From: Janthinobacterium sp. J1-1
GTDB lineage: Bacteria > Pseudomonadota > Gammaproteobacteria > Burkholderiales > Burkholderiaceae_D
Direction: 5' to 3'
Assembly: GCF_030944405.1 (NCBI RefSeq)
Contig: NZ_CP132339.1
Coordinates: 4,154,001 to 4,218,000, forward strand
DNA length: 64,000 nt
A model generated the notes under the pieces. The model was given only the letters and a program-made list of their open reading frames with translations. It was not told the origin of the DNA and did not search any database. This document shows, in pieces, positions 17,551-26,573 of the stretch (its first letter is position 1; each line of letters opens with the position of its first letter). Both the position numbers and the translations under genes were made by a program.

Positions 17551-19745
17551 AATTCACCACGCCCGCCACCACCAATCCCATCGACAAGCTGCGCTATATC
17601 GGCCGCGCCACCGACCGCATCGATGGCCCCCTGAAAACCACCGGCACGGCGCCGTATGCCTATGAACAGCACGAAGCGGCGCCGAACGCCGCCTACGGCG
17701 TGGTGCTCGGCGCGGCGATCGCCAAGGGACGTATCGCCTCGATGGATACCAGCGCCGCGCTGCGCGCGCCGGGCGTGCTGGCCGTCGTCACGGCCGACAA
17801 CGCCGGCAAGCTGGGCAAGGGAAAAATGAATACCGCCAAACTGCTGGGCGGCCCCGAGATCCAGCATTACCACCAGGCGATTGCGCTGGTGGTGGCGGAA
17901 ACCTTCGAACTGGCCCGTGCCGCGGCGCAGCTGATCGCCGTGAAATATACCGGGAGCAAGGGCAAGTACGACCTGGCGGCGGCGAAAAGTTCGGCCACCA
18001 AGCCCAAGGAAGACAAGCCCGACAGCAAGGTGGGCGACTTTGCCGGCGCCTTTGCGGCCGCACCCGTGCGTGTCGATGCGGTCTATACGACGCCGGACCA
18101 GTCGCACGCCATGATGGAACCGCATGCCTCCATCGCTTCGTGGAAGGGAGACCAGCTGACCATCTGGACCTCGAACCAGATGATAGACTGGGGCAAGGGC
18201 GACGTGGCCTTGAACTTGGGCATTGCCAAAGACAAGGTGCGCATCGTGTCGCCGTATATCGGCGGCGGTTTCGGCGGCAAGCTGTTCGTGCGGTCCGAAG
18301 CCGTGCTGGCCGCGCTCGGCGCGCGCGCCGCGCAGCGCCCGGTCAAGGTGGCGCTGGCGCGCCCGCAGATGATGAACAACACCACCCACCGTCCCGCCAC
18401 CATCCAGCGCCTGCGCATCGGCGCCACGCGCGCCGGCAAGATCACCGCCATCGGCCATGAATCGTGGTCGGGTGACCTGGAAGGCGGCAAGCCGGAAACC
18501 GCCGTGATGCAGACCAGGCTGCTGTATGCGGGCGCCAACCGCATGACGGCCATGCGCCTGGCCGTGCTGGACCTGCCCGAAGGCAACGCCATGCGCGCAC
18601 CCGGTGAAGCGCCGGGCCTGATGGCGCTGGAAATCGCCATGGACGAACTGGCCGAAAAACTCAAGATGGACCCGATCGCCTTCCGTATTTTGAACGACAC
18701 CAAGGTCGACCCGGAAAAACCGAGCCGGCCATTCTCGCAGCGCCGTTTGATCGATTGCATGCGCACCGGTGCGGTGGAATTCGGCTGGAAGGACCGCAGC
18801 GCCACGCCGGGCAGCAAACGCGACGGCCGCTGGCTGGTCGGCATGGGCGTGGCGGCCGCTTTCCGCAACAATATGGTGATGAAGTCCGCCGCCCGCGTGC
18901 GCCTGAACGCCCAGGGCGTGGTGACGGTGGAAACCGACATGACCGATATCGGTACCGGCAGCTACACCATCATCGCGCAGACGGCCGCCGAAATGCTCGG
19001 CGTCGAGCTCGACAAGATCGTGGTGAAACTGGGCGACTCGGACTTTCCCGTCTCGGCCGGTTCCGGCGGCCAGTGGGGCGGTAACAGTTCCACCGCCGGC
19101 GTGTACGCCGCCTGCGTGAAATTGCGCCAGGCCATTGCCGGCAAGCTGCAGATGGATGCCGGCGAGGCGCGTTTTTCAGACGGCCAGGTCAGCGCGGGCG
19201 ACCGCAATGTGCCGATCGCGCAGGCGGCCAAGGATGGCGAGATCGTGGCCGAAGACCATATGGAATACGGCGACCTGGACAAGAAATTCCAGCAATCGAC
19301 CTTCGGTGCGCATTTTGTCGAAGTGGGGGTGGACAGCTACACGGGTGAAGTGCGCGTGCGCCGCATGCTGGCCGTGTGCGCGGCTGGCCGCATCCTGAAT
19401 CCGAAATCGGCGCGCAGCCAGGTGATCGGCGCCATGACCATGGGCGCCGGTGCGGCCCTGATGGAAGAGCTGGTGGTCGACCAGCGCGGCGGCTTCTTCG
19501 TGAACCACGACCTGGCCGGCTATGAAGTGCCGGTGCACGCCGACATTCCGCACCAGGAAGTGATCTTCCTGGAAGAAACCGACCCCATGTCGTCACCGAT
19601 GAAGGCCAAGGGCGTGGGGGAGCTGGGTATTTGCGGCGTGGCGGCGGCGATCGCCAATGCCATCTACAACGCCACGGGGGCCAGGGTGCGCGAGTATCCG
19701 ATCACCCTGGATAAATTGCTGGACAAGCTGCCGGCAGTCGCTTAA
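17547..19745 (+). CDS. paoC: Aldehyde oxidoreductase, molybdenum-binding subunit PaoC
   Basis: Large catalytic subunit holding the molybdenum cytosine dinucleotide cofactor, 732 residues. It shows the family landmarks [10 protein letters not shown] (about residues 239-248), [14 protein letters not shown], the second cofactor region [11 protein letters not shown], and the C-terminal [10 protein letters not shown] with the catalytic Glu. Start at ATG 17547, overlapping the paoB stop; an open frame upstream is only overlap with paoB. No PaoD-type cofactor-insertion chaperone follows, so it must be elsewhere. Likely substrates are aromatic aldehydes. Confidence 0.95.
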   Translation: MKFTTPATTNPIDKLRYIGRATDRIDGPLKTTGTAPYAYEQHEAAPNAAYGVVLGAAIAKGRIASMDTSAALRAPGVLAVVTADNAGKLGKGKMNTAKLLGGPEIQHYHQAIALVVAETFELARAAAQLIAVKYTGSKGKYDLAAAKSSATKPKEDKPDSKVGDFAGAFAAAPVRVDAVYTTPDQSHAMMEPHASIASWKGDQLTIWTSNQMIDWGKGDVALNLGIAKDKVRIVSPYIGGGFGGKLFVRSEAVLAALGARAAQRPVKVALARPQMMNNTTHRPATIQRLRIGATRAGKITAIGHESWSGDLEGGKPETAVMQTRLLYAGANRMTAMRLAVLDLPEGNAMRAPGEAPGLMALEIAMDELAEKLKMDPIAFRILNDTKVDPEKPSRPFSQRRLIDCMRTGAVEFGWKDRSATPGSKRDGRWLVGMGVAAAFRNNMVMKSAARVRLNAQGVVTVETDMTDIGTGSYTIIAQTAAEMLGVELDKIVVKLGDSDFPVSAGSGGQWGGNSSTAGVYAACVKLRQAIAGKLQMDAGEARFSDGQVSAGDRNVPIAQAAKDGEIVAEDHMEYGDLDKKFQQSTFGAHFVEVGVDSYTGEVRVRRMLAVCAAGRILNPKSARSQVIGAMTMGAGAALMEELVVDQRGGFFVNHDLAGYEVPVHADIPHQEVIFLEETDPMSSPMKAKGVGELGICGVAAAIANAIYNATGARVREYPITLDKLLDKLPAVA

Positions 19746-19761
19746 GGCAAGCAGTCCGGCG

Positions 19762-21420
19762 TCAACCCAGCGCCGGTGCGCCGCCGGCCGGCAAGCTCAG
19801 CGTTGCCGGCTTGCGGCGTGCCGGCCGCGCCGCGCCGGGCGCAGGCTGCGCTTCCTCCGCCGCCATCACCACCGCATCGTCGACCGTAAAGAAGCCCACC
19901 ACGCGCAGCAGGGTGGTCGCTTCGCTATGCACCGACTCGGCGGACGCGGCCGCTTCTTCGACCAGGGCCGCATTTTGCTGGGTGACATTGTCGATATCGG
20001 TGATGGCGGCATTGATTTCACCGATGCCCGATTCCTGCTCGGCGCTGGCCGAGGCGATCTGCGCCATGATGCCGGTCACGCGCTCCACGCTGGCCACGAT
20101 CTCGGCCATGGTGTCGCCGGCCGCATGGGCCAGCACGCTGCCCGTCTCAATCTTGTCGACCGAGGCATTGATCAGCTGCTTGATCTCGCGCGCCGCCGTG
20201 GCCGAACGCTGCGCCAGGTTGCGCACTTCGCCGGCCACGACCGCAAAGCCGCGTCCTTGCTCACCGGCCCGGGCCGCTTCGACGGCGGCGTTCAGCGCCA
20301 GGATATTGGTTTGAAACGCGATACCGTCGATCACGCCGATAATGTCGACGATCTTTTTCGCCGCCGCGCTGATCGCATCCATGGTGTCGACCACGTCATC
20401 GACCACCGTGCCACCTTTTTTTGCCACCTGCGAGGCTGACAGCACCAGTTCGTTGGCCTGGCGCGCATTGCTGGTATTGCCTTTCACGGCGGCGGTCAGC
20501 TCTTCCATCGACGAGGCAGTTTCCTGCAGCGCGCCCGCCTGGTGCTCGGTGCGGCGCGACAGGTCCAGGTTGCCGGTCGACAGTTCGCGCGAGGCGGTGT
20601 CGATGGTGACGGCGCCGTCATGCACCAGCTTGACGGTTTCGCCCAGGCGCACCGTCATATTGTGCAAGGCATTGAGCAACTGGCCCACTTCATCGCTGCG
20701 TTCTTGCACCTCGACATGGCGCAGATCGCCCCTGGCGACGCGCTCGGCGATATTGACGGCATGCTGCAGCGGCACCACGATGCTGCGCGTGATCGCCCAC
20801 GCCAGCGCGGCGCCCGTGATCAGCGCCAGCGCGCCAAATGCCAGCAGGGTGGCCACGCTGCTGTTGTACTGGCTGGCCGAGGCGGCCGCCAGTGCGTTGG
20901 CTTCCCTGGTCTGGTAGTCCAGCAGCTTGGACAGTGCCGCGGCATAGACGCCGAACGTGGTTTTCATGGTCGTGCCGGTCAATTGCTCGACTTCCTGGGT
21001 ACGGCCCTGGTCCTTGAAGGCAAACACTTCCTTGCGCACGGCAAGATAGGCTTTCTGGCCCTTGGCGACCTCGTCAAACAGCGCCGCCTCGGTGCCGTTC
21101 CTGGGCAGGGCGTTCATTTGTGCCATCAGGCGCTCGACGGCCTTGTCGCCCAGTGTCAGCTGCGCCTGGAAATATTCGCCCGTTTCCAGGCTGTCGCTCT
21201 TGGCGATCGACATGGCGTTATTGCCATTGAGCTTGGCCGTGCCCAGCAGTTCGGAAGCGAGCTGCTGCTTGGCCAGCTTGTCCTTGACCAGGTAGTCGGT
21301 ATTGTCATTGGCCGCATGCAGCCGCCACAAGGCGATGCCGGTAATGCAGGCCATGACGAACAACACCATGGCAAACGAGATCAGGACCCGGGGTCCGGTT
21401 TTCAACTGGATGAATTTCAT
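19762..21420 (-). CDS. Methyl-accepting chemotaxis protein
   Basis: This is a transmembrane chemoreceptor of 552 residues. It has TM1 at about residues 12-32, a periplasmic four-helix-bundle sensor of about 155 residues, TM2 at about 190-212, a HAMP domain, and a cytoplasmic signalling domain. The hairpin tip shows the invariant [27 protein letters not shown] pattern, and [17 protein letters not shown] lies in the methylation helix. The tail has Pro/Ala-rich sequence and no CheR-binding pentapeptide. Ligand unknown. It is convergent with paoC, so it is not in that operon. Confidence 0.95.
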   Translation of the reverse strand: MKFIQLKTGPRVLISFAMVLFVMACITGIALWRLHAANDNTDYLVKDKLAKQQLASELLGTAKLNGNNAMSIAKSDSLETGEYFQAQLTLGDKAVERLMAQMNALPRNGTEAALFDEVAKGQKAYLAVRKEVFAFKDQGRTQEVEQLTGTTMKTTFGVYAAALSKLLDYQTREANALAAASASQYNSSVATLLAFGALALITGAALAWAITRSIVVPLQHAVNIAERVARGDLRHVEVQERSDEVGQLLNALHNMTVRLGETVKLVHDGAVTIDTASRELSTGNLDLSRRTEHQAGALQETASSMEELTAAVKGNTSNARQANELVLSASQVAKKGGTVVDDVVDTMDAISAAAKKIVDIIGVIDGIAFQTNILALNAAVEAARAGEQGRGFAVVAGEVRNLAQRSATAAREIKQLINASVDKIETGSVLAHAAGDTMAEIVASVERVTGIMAQIASASAEQESGIGEINAAITDIDNVTQQNAALVEEAAASAESVHSEATTLLRVVGFFTVDDAVVMAAEEAQPAPGAARPARRKPATLSLPAGGAPALG

Positions 21421-21600
21421 GTTGTGGGTAACGCTTTTCGGTTGACTGCTGACGGATTGCTGATGAACGCAAGCGTAGCAGCCCAGTGTGACGCAATCAT
21501 TACATCAAAGAAATTATATTTGTTGAAAAATCATTATTGCTTTTCGCTGGTGATCGTTCAGTAACGATGAATACATCAGCGTTTCATAGTGAATTACTTT

Positions 21601-21628
21601 TTGCGAAGTTCTCAAAATGCGATATACT
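21601..21628 (+). promoter_or_regulatory. Sigma70-type promoter for higBA
   Basis: TTGCGA (21601-21606) and TATACT (21623-21628) are separated by 16 bases, close to consensus in an AT-rich stretch. Transcription from here would give a leader of about 120 bases before higB that includes a small frame at 21716. Confidence 0.55.
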
Positions 21629-21715
21629 GCACGCAGGAAAAGTAAGACATCCACTATCACTGACACGACTGCTAACACTGACACAAATTCAATAAGTCTT
21701 TTCCTAGGAGAAAAA

Positions 21716-21826
21716 ATGAAATTAAATAAACAACATTTTTTAGGAAAGGGTATTCCATGTGGATTACCTCCAAAGCAGCGTTGGCGGCATTTTCTGAGAA
21801 GCATCCCGAAGCCAAGGATAGGTTGA
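21716..21826 (+). CDS. Possible 36-residue leader peptide overlapping higB
   Basis: ATG at 21716 follows a very strong AGGAGAAAAA. It opens a 36-codon frame (MKLNKQHFLGKGIPC...) that runs into higB in another frame and stops at 21826, 69 bases past the higB start. The higB ribosome binding site (AGGAAAGG, 21743-21750) lies inside this frame. Translation of it would therefore affect access to higB. It may be only chance; the product has no recognisable features. Confidence 0.35.
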   Translation: MKLNKQHFLGKGIPCGLPPKQRWRHFLRSIPKPRIG

Positions 21827-22056
21827 GCGCTTGGTACAAGGTCATGGAAGCTTGCGGCGCCAATAATTTTACTGAGCTGAAGTCGACATTTAATACGGCT
21901 GATTATGTGCCTGCGAAGTACACCATTTTTGATGTTGGTGGGAATGCTTACCGCATCGTGACGGTGATCCACTACGACAAGCAGCGGCTGTTCATCCGCG
22001 CGATATACACTCACGCCGAGTACGATAAGTGGACTAGACAAAACCGAGGAAAATGA
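21757..22056 (+). CDS. higB: HigB-type mRNA interferase toxin
   Basis: This is a 99-residue RelE-superfamily toxin of the HigB group, which cleaves mRNA on the ribosome when free of its antitoxin. Family features: an N-terminal helix (AALAAFSEKHPEAKDRLSAWY), a core FTELKSTFNTADYV, and the conserved C-terminal strand pair YRIVTVIHYDKQRLFIRAIYTHAEYDKW with the typical HAEYDKW ending. It precedes and overlaps the antitoxin gene by 4 bases, the usual 'reverse' order for hig loci. Unlike the neighbouring GC-rich genes, its upstream part is AT-rich. Confidence 0.93.
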   Translation: MWITSKAALAAFSEKHPEAKDRLSAWYKVMEACGANNFTELKSTFNTADYVPAKYTIFDVGGNAYRIVTVIHYDKQRLFIRAIYTHAEYDKWTRQNRGK

Positions 22057-22475
22057 ATATCCATAACCAGTTGAGCACCATGCCCGAGTTGACAAGGGCA
22101 TGGACGACATTTCAGGATTGCACCGGTCTACGCCCAATCCGGGATAACGCTGACTTCATGTCTGTCCAGGAGTTGGCTAACCGGCTGGCCGATGACGTCG
22201 GCGACGATGAGTTGCATCCCCTGTATTCGCTGTTCGAGATCGTATTGGATATGATCTCGCGCTGGGAAGACGAGCACGTTGACATTGCATCGGCACCGCC
22301 GCGCGAAGTGTTGCGCCACTTGCTGGAGGCAAACAATCTCAGGCAAAAGGACTTGGGTGACATCGCGTCCCAGACATTGATCAGTGACATCCTTGCAGGC
22401 CGCCGCGAGATCAGCAAACGCTTGGCCAAGGCGCTCGCCACCCGTTTTCACGTTAATGTCAGTGCTTTTATCTGA
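22053..22475 (+). CDS. higA: HigA-type antitoxin with helix-turn-helix domain
   Basis: This is a 140-residue antitoxin. An acidic N-terminal part of about 75 residues, which probably covers the toxin, is followed by an Xre/HigA-type DNA-binding domain from about residue 83 (REVLRHLLEANNLRQKDLGDIASQTLISDILAGRREISKRLAKAL). It begins inside the last codons of higB (ATGA overlap). It should neutralise HigB and repress the higBA promoter near 21600. Confidence 0.93.
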   Translation: MNIHNQLSTMPELTRAWTTFQDCTGLRPIRDNADFMSVQELANRLADDVGDDELHPLYSLFEIVLDMISRWEDEHVDIASAPPREVLRHLLEANNLRQKDLGDIASQTLISDILAGRREISKRLAKALATRFHVNVSAFI

Positions 22476-22578
22476 TGGTTGCTGTATGACTTGACGAGAG
22501 TTCAGGCGTAGTTACTTCATTGGCATGGGCATTCTGATTTGTTGCCTGAAATGCTGGGACATTCGCACTATCCTGCAA

Positions 22579-22597
22579 TATAATGAGAATCATTACC
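22579..22597. promoter_or_regulatory. Fur box upstream of iron cassette 1
   Basis: TATAATGAGAATCATTACC matches 16 of 19 bases of the classic Fur consensus. It lies directly before the FecI-type sigma gene, so the cassette should be expressed under iron limitation. Confidence 0.85.
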
Positions 22598-22598
22598 A

Positions 22599-23138
22599 TT
22601 GACGCCGCCGGATGTTCCCTTGTCTGCCTTGCCCCTGCCTCAGAACGATCATGCGCTGGCCGCCAGCCTGTTTACCGGCCATCAGGGCTGGCTGCTGCAG
22701 CGCCTGCTGGCGCGGCTGCGCAACCGGGCCGAGGCGGAGGATGTGGCGTCCGAGACCTTTTTGCGCATCCTGCATGCGGGCAGCCTGGCGGCGATACGCG
22801 AACCGCGCGCCTATCTGACCACGGTGGCGAAAAGCATCCTGCTGCAGCAATGGCGGCGGCGCGATATCGAGCAAGCGTATCTCGATACCCTGGCACAGCT
22901 GCCGGATGCCGTCCAGCCGTCACCGGAGGAGCGCGCCGTGCTGTTCGAATCGCTGGAGCGGCTGTCGCGCGCGCTCGATACCCTGTCGCCCAAGGCGCGC
23001 GCGGCATTCCTGATGAGCCAGCTCGACGGCCTGACCTATGCCGAGATTGCCGAAAAAATCGGCGTGTCCGCCAGCATGGTGCGCCAGTATATGGCGCAGG
23101 GCTTGCGCTGCTGCCTGGCGGTTGCGGGCAATCCATGA
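22599..23138 (+). CDS. FecI-like ECF sigma factor (iron cassette 1)
   Basis: This is a 179-residue extracytoplasmic-function sigma factor. Region 2 is at about residues 25-85 (RAEAEDVASETFLRIL, then EPRAYLTTVAKSILLQQWRRRDIE), and region 4 has the helix-turn-helix LTYAEIAEKIGVSASMVRQYMAQGL. It directs RNA polymerase to the receptor gene when a ferric siderophore signal arrives through FecR. The start is uncertain: TTG at 22599 directly follows the Fur box and TTG at 22620 is the alternative; there is no ATG in frame. It overlaps fecR by ATGA. Confidence 0.92.
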   Translation: MTPPDVPLSALPLPQNDHALAASLFTGHQGWLLQRLLARLRNRAEAEDVASETFLRILHAGSLAAIREPRAYLTTVAKSILLQQWRRRDIEQAYLDTLAQLPDAVQPSPEERAVLFESLERLSRALDTLSPKARAAFLMSQLDGLTYAEIAEKIGVSASMVRQYMAQGLRCCLAVAGNP

Positions 23139-24097
23139 CGATCCAGGAGCAAGCCATCCACTGGCTGGTGGAACTGCGCTCGGGCGACACCAGCGCGGTC
23201 CAGCAGCGCGACTTTGCGTGCTGGCTGGCGGCCGATGCGCGCCACCAGTCGGCGTGGCAGCGGCTGGGCCAGGCGGTCGATCACAGTTTCGGTCAGCTCG
23301 ATACGGCGGGCGGGGCGCAGGCCGTCGAGCAGACGCTGGCCCGCGCGGCAAGCCGGCAGGGCCAGCGCCGCCAGTTCCTGCGTGGCGCCCTGTGCCTGGC
23401 GGGCATGGCCGCAGGCAGCACCTGGCTGCTGCGCGGCAGCCCTTTCGTGCCGGACTGGCCGGCCGACCTGCATACGGCGACCGCCACGCGCGGCCGGTTT
23501 ACCTTGCTGGACGGTAGCGAGCTGGTGCTCGACGCGCGCTCGTCGGCCGATATCGACATCGGCTCGGCGCGCCGGAATCTCCGTCTGCGCCAGGGCCAGC
23601 TGCTGCTGACAAGCGCGCCGCAAGCTGGCGCGCCATTCGTGTTGAACAGTCCTCACGGCACGGTGCGTGCGTTGGGGCGCCGGCTGATGCTGCGGCGCGA
23701 GGAAGCGGGCACGGTGGCGCTGGCCTTGCAGGGCGGCCTGGAGATCGTCACCGCCGAGGGCGGCGCGGCACGTGTGTTGCGCCAGGGCCAGGCGGCCTGG
23801 TTCGATGGCCGGCAGTCGCGCTTGCTGCCCGGCATGCTGGCCATGCAGGCCGCAGCGTGGGAACAGGGCATGCTGGTGGCCGTCGACCAGCCGCTGGGCG
23901 AGCTGGTGGCGGCGCTGCGGCCGTATCGCCACGGTTATATCGACATCACGGCGCAGGCGGCGCAGCTGCGCGTGTCGGGCAATTACTCGCTTGACGACAG
24001 CGATGCGACCTTGCTGGCGCTGGCCGAAACCCTGCCGATCGAACTGCGGCTGGGCCCGGCAGGGGTGTGGGCCGGCATCACCATCAAGGCGGCTTGA
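23135..24097 (+). CDS. FecR-like anti-sigma/sensor protein (iron cassette 1)
   Basis: This is a 320-residue FecR-family protein. An N-terminal cytosolic sigma-binding domain (residues 1-80, with ACWLAADARHQSAWQRL) is followed by one transmembrane helix near residues 83-105 (FLRGALCLAGMAAGSTWLL). The periplasmic FecR domain has the pattern TATRGRFTLLDGSELVLDARSSADI, followed by a short STN-like C-terminal part. It passes the signal from the TonB receptor's N-terminal domain to the sigma factor. Start at ATG 23135 overlapping the fecI stop. Confidence 0.93.
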   Translation: MTIQEQAIHWLVELRSGDTSAVQQRDFACWLAADARHQSAWQRLGQAVDHSFGQLDTAGGAQAVEQTLARAASRQGQRRQFLRGALCLAGMAAGSTWLLRGSPFVPDWPADLHTATATRGRFTLLDGSELVLDARSSADIDIGSARRNLRLRQGQLLLTSAPQAGAPFVLNSPHGTVRALGRRLMLRREEAGTVALALQGGLEIVTAEGGAARVLRQGQAAWFDGRQSRLLPGMLAMQAAAWEQGMLVAVDQPLGELVAALRPYRHGYIDITAQAAQLRVSGNYSLDDSDATLLALAETLPIELRLGPAGVWAGITIKAA

Positions 24098-24189
24098 ACA
24101 ATATTTTTACCCGCACACTGTCACTTTTCACGCGCCGCGACTCATACCAGGTGAAGCAGCACTTTCATTCACCCCTTTCCGAGTCCAGC

Positions 24190-26571
24190 ATGCCACCATT
24201 GTCGATGCGCCAGATCTCCCTGGCTGTAATGTTGTTGTCCTGCGCCGCAGGCGCCACCGCACAAACCGCGGCACCAACCGCCATCCAAGCCGCCGCCACC
24301 CACCGCTACGATGTGCCGGCCCAGCCCCTGAACGCCAGCCTGATCGCGATCGCCAGCCAGGCCGGCGCGCGCATTTCGATTGCCGCCGACCTGGCGCGCG
24401 GCGTCAACGCACCAGCGGTGCAGGGCGAGCTGACGGCCGAACAGGCCATGCGCCGCGCGCTGCAGGGCACCTCGCTGTCCTTGCTGAAAACCGATAGCGG
24501 CGTTTATACCGTCACGCAAGGTACGCCACAGGCCGGCGCCACGCAGGAAGCGGCCGTGATGCCGGAAGTAATCATCACCACCAATTACCTGGGCCAGGTG
24601 ACGGAAGACACGGGCTCGTACACCACCGGCGCCATCAGCACCGCCAACCGCCTGGTGCTGGCGCCGCGCGACACGCCGCACGCCGTCAGCGTGGTCACGC
24701 GCCAGCACATGGACGATTTCGGCATGGTGCAGCTGAGCGAGGTGCTGCAGCACACGCCGGGCGTGTACGTGCAGCATATCGACAGCGAACGCACGATTTA
24801 TTATGCGCGTGGCTTTTCGCTCGACAATTTCAGCTATGACGGCCTGCCGTGGACGCGCGACGCCTCGCTGAACCTGGGCGAATCGCTGGCGAACATGGAC
24901 CTGTATGACCGTGTCGAGGTGCTGAAAGGCGCGAATGCCCTGATGAGCGGGGCGGGCACGCCGGGCGCCACCGTCAACCTGATCCGCAAGAAGCCCACGC
25001 GCGAGCTGCGCGCGCTGGCCGACCTGTCGGCCGGGTCATGGGACAACTATCGCGGCATGGCCGACGTCGGCGGTCCGCTCAATGACAGCGGCAGCGTGCG
25101 TGCGCGCGCCGTGGCGTCCTACCAGGACAAGCACTCGTTTGTCGACCGCTACCAGCGCCGCTCGGAACTGGCCTACGGCACCGTGGAAGCGGACCTGTCG
25201 CCGCGCACCTTGCTGACCGTCGGCGCGGACTACCAGCACACGGTGCCGAAATACAGCGACTGGGGCGGCGCGCCGCTGTTCGACGCGACCGGCCAGCGCT
25301 TCTTCATGTCGCGTTCCTTCAATGGCGCGCCGAGCTGGAGCACGCAGCAGACGGAAGCCAAGTCTGTTTTTGCTTCGCTGGAACACACTTTTGACAGTGG
25401 CTGGATGGCCAATCTGCGCCTGATCCACCAGGCCAACAGACTGTATGCGCCGGTCGCCTATGTCGACCGTTTCCCCGACGCCAGCGGTGCGGGCACCAGG
25501 GTCACGGCGCGCCAGTTCAACAGCGACGCCACCAGCAATGGCGTCGATCTGTACGCCAGCGGCCCGTTTGCCGCTTTTGGCCGCCAGCATCAGCTGGTGG
25601 TGGGCGCCAACGCCTACCGCAAGCAGTCCGACAATCTGTACAGCCCGTATTACTCCATTCCGGTCCCCAATATTCATACCTACCGCGGCGACGTGCCGGA
25701 ACCCATCTGGGCACTGGAAAAAAGCCGCGAGGTGATACGCCAGAAATCGCTCTACGCCACCGGCCGCTTTTCGCTGCCGCTCAATATGCACCTGATCCTC
25801 GGTGGGCGCGTGTCGTCGTATGACAACCTGAGTTCGCAGATCGACGAAGCGTCGATCTTCACGCCATATGCGGGCGTCACCTGGGCTTTTACGCCCACGT
25901 TGACGGCGTATGCCAGCTACAGCGATATTTTCAGCCCGCAAGACGCGCGCGACGTCAACAACAAGACGCTGGACCCGCAATTGGGCAAGAACTTTGAAGC
26001 GGGCGTCAAAGGCGTATTCCTGGACGGCCGCCTGAACGCCAGCGCCGCCGCCTTCGAAGTGCGCCAGGATAACGTGGCCGAGTATATCGACGAGGTCAAC
26101 AAAGTCACCGGCCTGGACGCCTACCGCGCCATCGACGGCGTGCGTTCGCGCGGCGTGGAGCTGGAAGTGTCTGGCCAGCTGGCGCCGTGCTGGCAGTTGC
26201 AGGCCGGCTATACCCACAAGATCGCGCGCGGCCCGGACGGCAAGGTCAATACCTTGGCGCCGGAAGACCAGGTCAGCCTGTACACCACCTGGCGGCCGAT
26301 GCCGCGCCTGACGATCGGCGGCGGCGCCCGCTGGCAGGCGAAGACCTGGCAAAGCACCTGGGCCGTCGTCGGTGACGGCTTTACCACCGTGCATCAAGGC
26401 GCCTACACGGTGATCGACGCCATGGCGCGCTACCAGGTGTCGGATAAACTGGCGCTGTCGCTGAACGTGAATAACGTGGGCGACCGCAGCTACTACGGCA
26501 TCAGCACCGGCCGCCGCGTCAGCTATGGCGATCCGCGCAATGTGATGCTGAGCCTGAACTACCGTTATTGA
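24190..26571 (+). CDS. TonB-dependent siderophore receptor with N-terminal signalling domain (cassette 1)
   Basis: This is an outer-membrane transducer of 793 residues. Order: signal peptide (MRQISLAVMLLSCAAGATA), STN signalling domain (about residues 40-110, LNASLIAIASQAGARISIAADL), a TonB-box/plug region starting near 125 with the siderophore-receptor pattern EDTGSYTTGAISTANRLVL, and a 22-strand barrel ending in MLSLNYRY with terminal aromatic. The style is FpvA/FhuE-like, for a hydroxamate-type or related ferric siderophore. The STN domain fits the adjacent FecI/FecR pair. Start at ATG 24190 gives the signal peptide; upstream in-frame sequence does not. Confidence 0.94.
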   Translation: MPPLSMRQISLAVMLLSCAAGATAQTAAPTAIQAAATHRYDVPAQPLNASLIAIASQAGARISIAADLARGVNAPAVQGELTAEQAMRRALQGTSLSLLKTDSGVYTVTQGTPQAGATQEAAVMPEVIITTNYLGQVTEDTGSYTTGAISTANRLVLAPRDTPHAVSVVTRQHMDDFGMVQLSEVLQHTPGVYVQHIDSERTIYYARGFSLDNFSYDGLPWTRDASLNLGESLANMDLYDRVEVLKGANALMSGAGTPGATVNLIRKKPTRELRALADLSAGSWDNYRGMADVGGPLNDSGSVRARAVASYQDKHSFVDRYQRRSELAYGTVEADLSPRTLLTVGADYQHTVPKYSDWGGAPLFDATGQRFFMSRSFNGAPSWSTQQTEAKSVFASLEHTFDSGWMANLRLIHQANRLYAPVAYVDRFPDASGAGTRVTARQFNSDATSNGVDLYASGPFAAFGRQHQLVVGANAYRKQSDNLYSPYYSIPVPNIHTYRGDVPEPIWALEKSREVIRQKSLYATGRFSLPLNMHLILGGRVSSYDNLSSQIDEASIFTPYAGVTWAFTPTLTAYASYSDIFSPQDARDVNNKTLDPQLGKNFEAGVKGVFLDGRLNASAAAFEVRQDNVAEYIDEVNKVTGLDAYRAIDGVRSRGVELEVSGQLAPCWQLQAGYTHKIARGPDGKVNTLAPEDQVSLYTTWRPMPRLTIGGGARWQAKTWQSTWAVVGDGFTTVHQGAYTVIDAMARYQVSDKLALSLNVNNVGDRSYYGISTGRRVSYGDPRNVMLSLNYRY

Positions 26572-26573
26572 CC

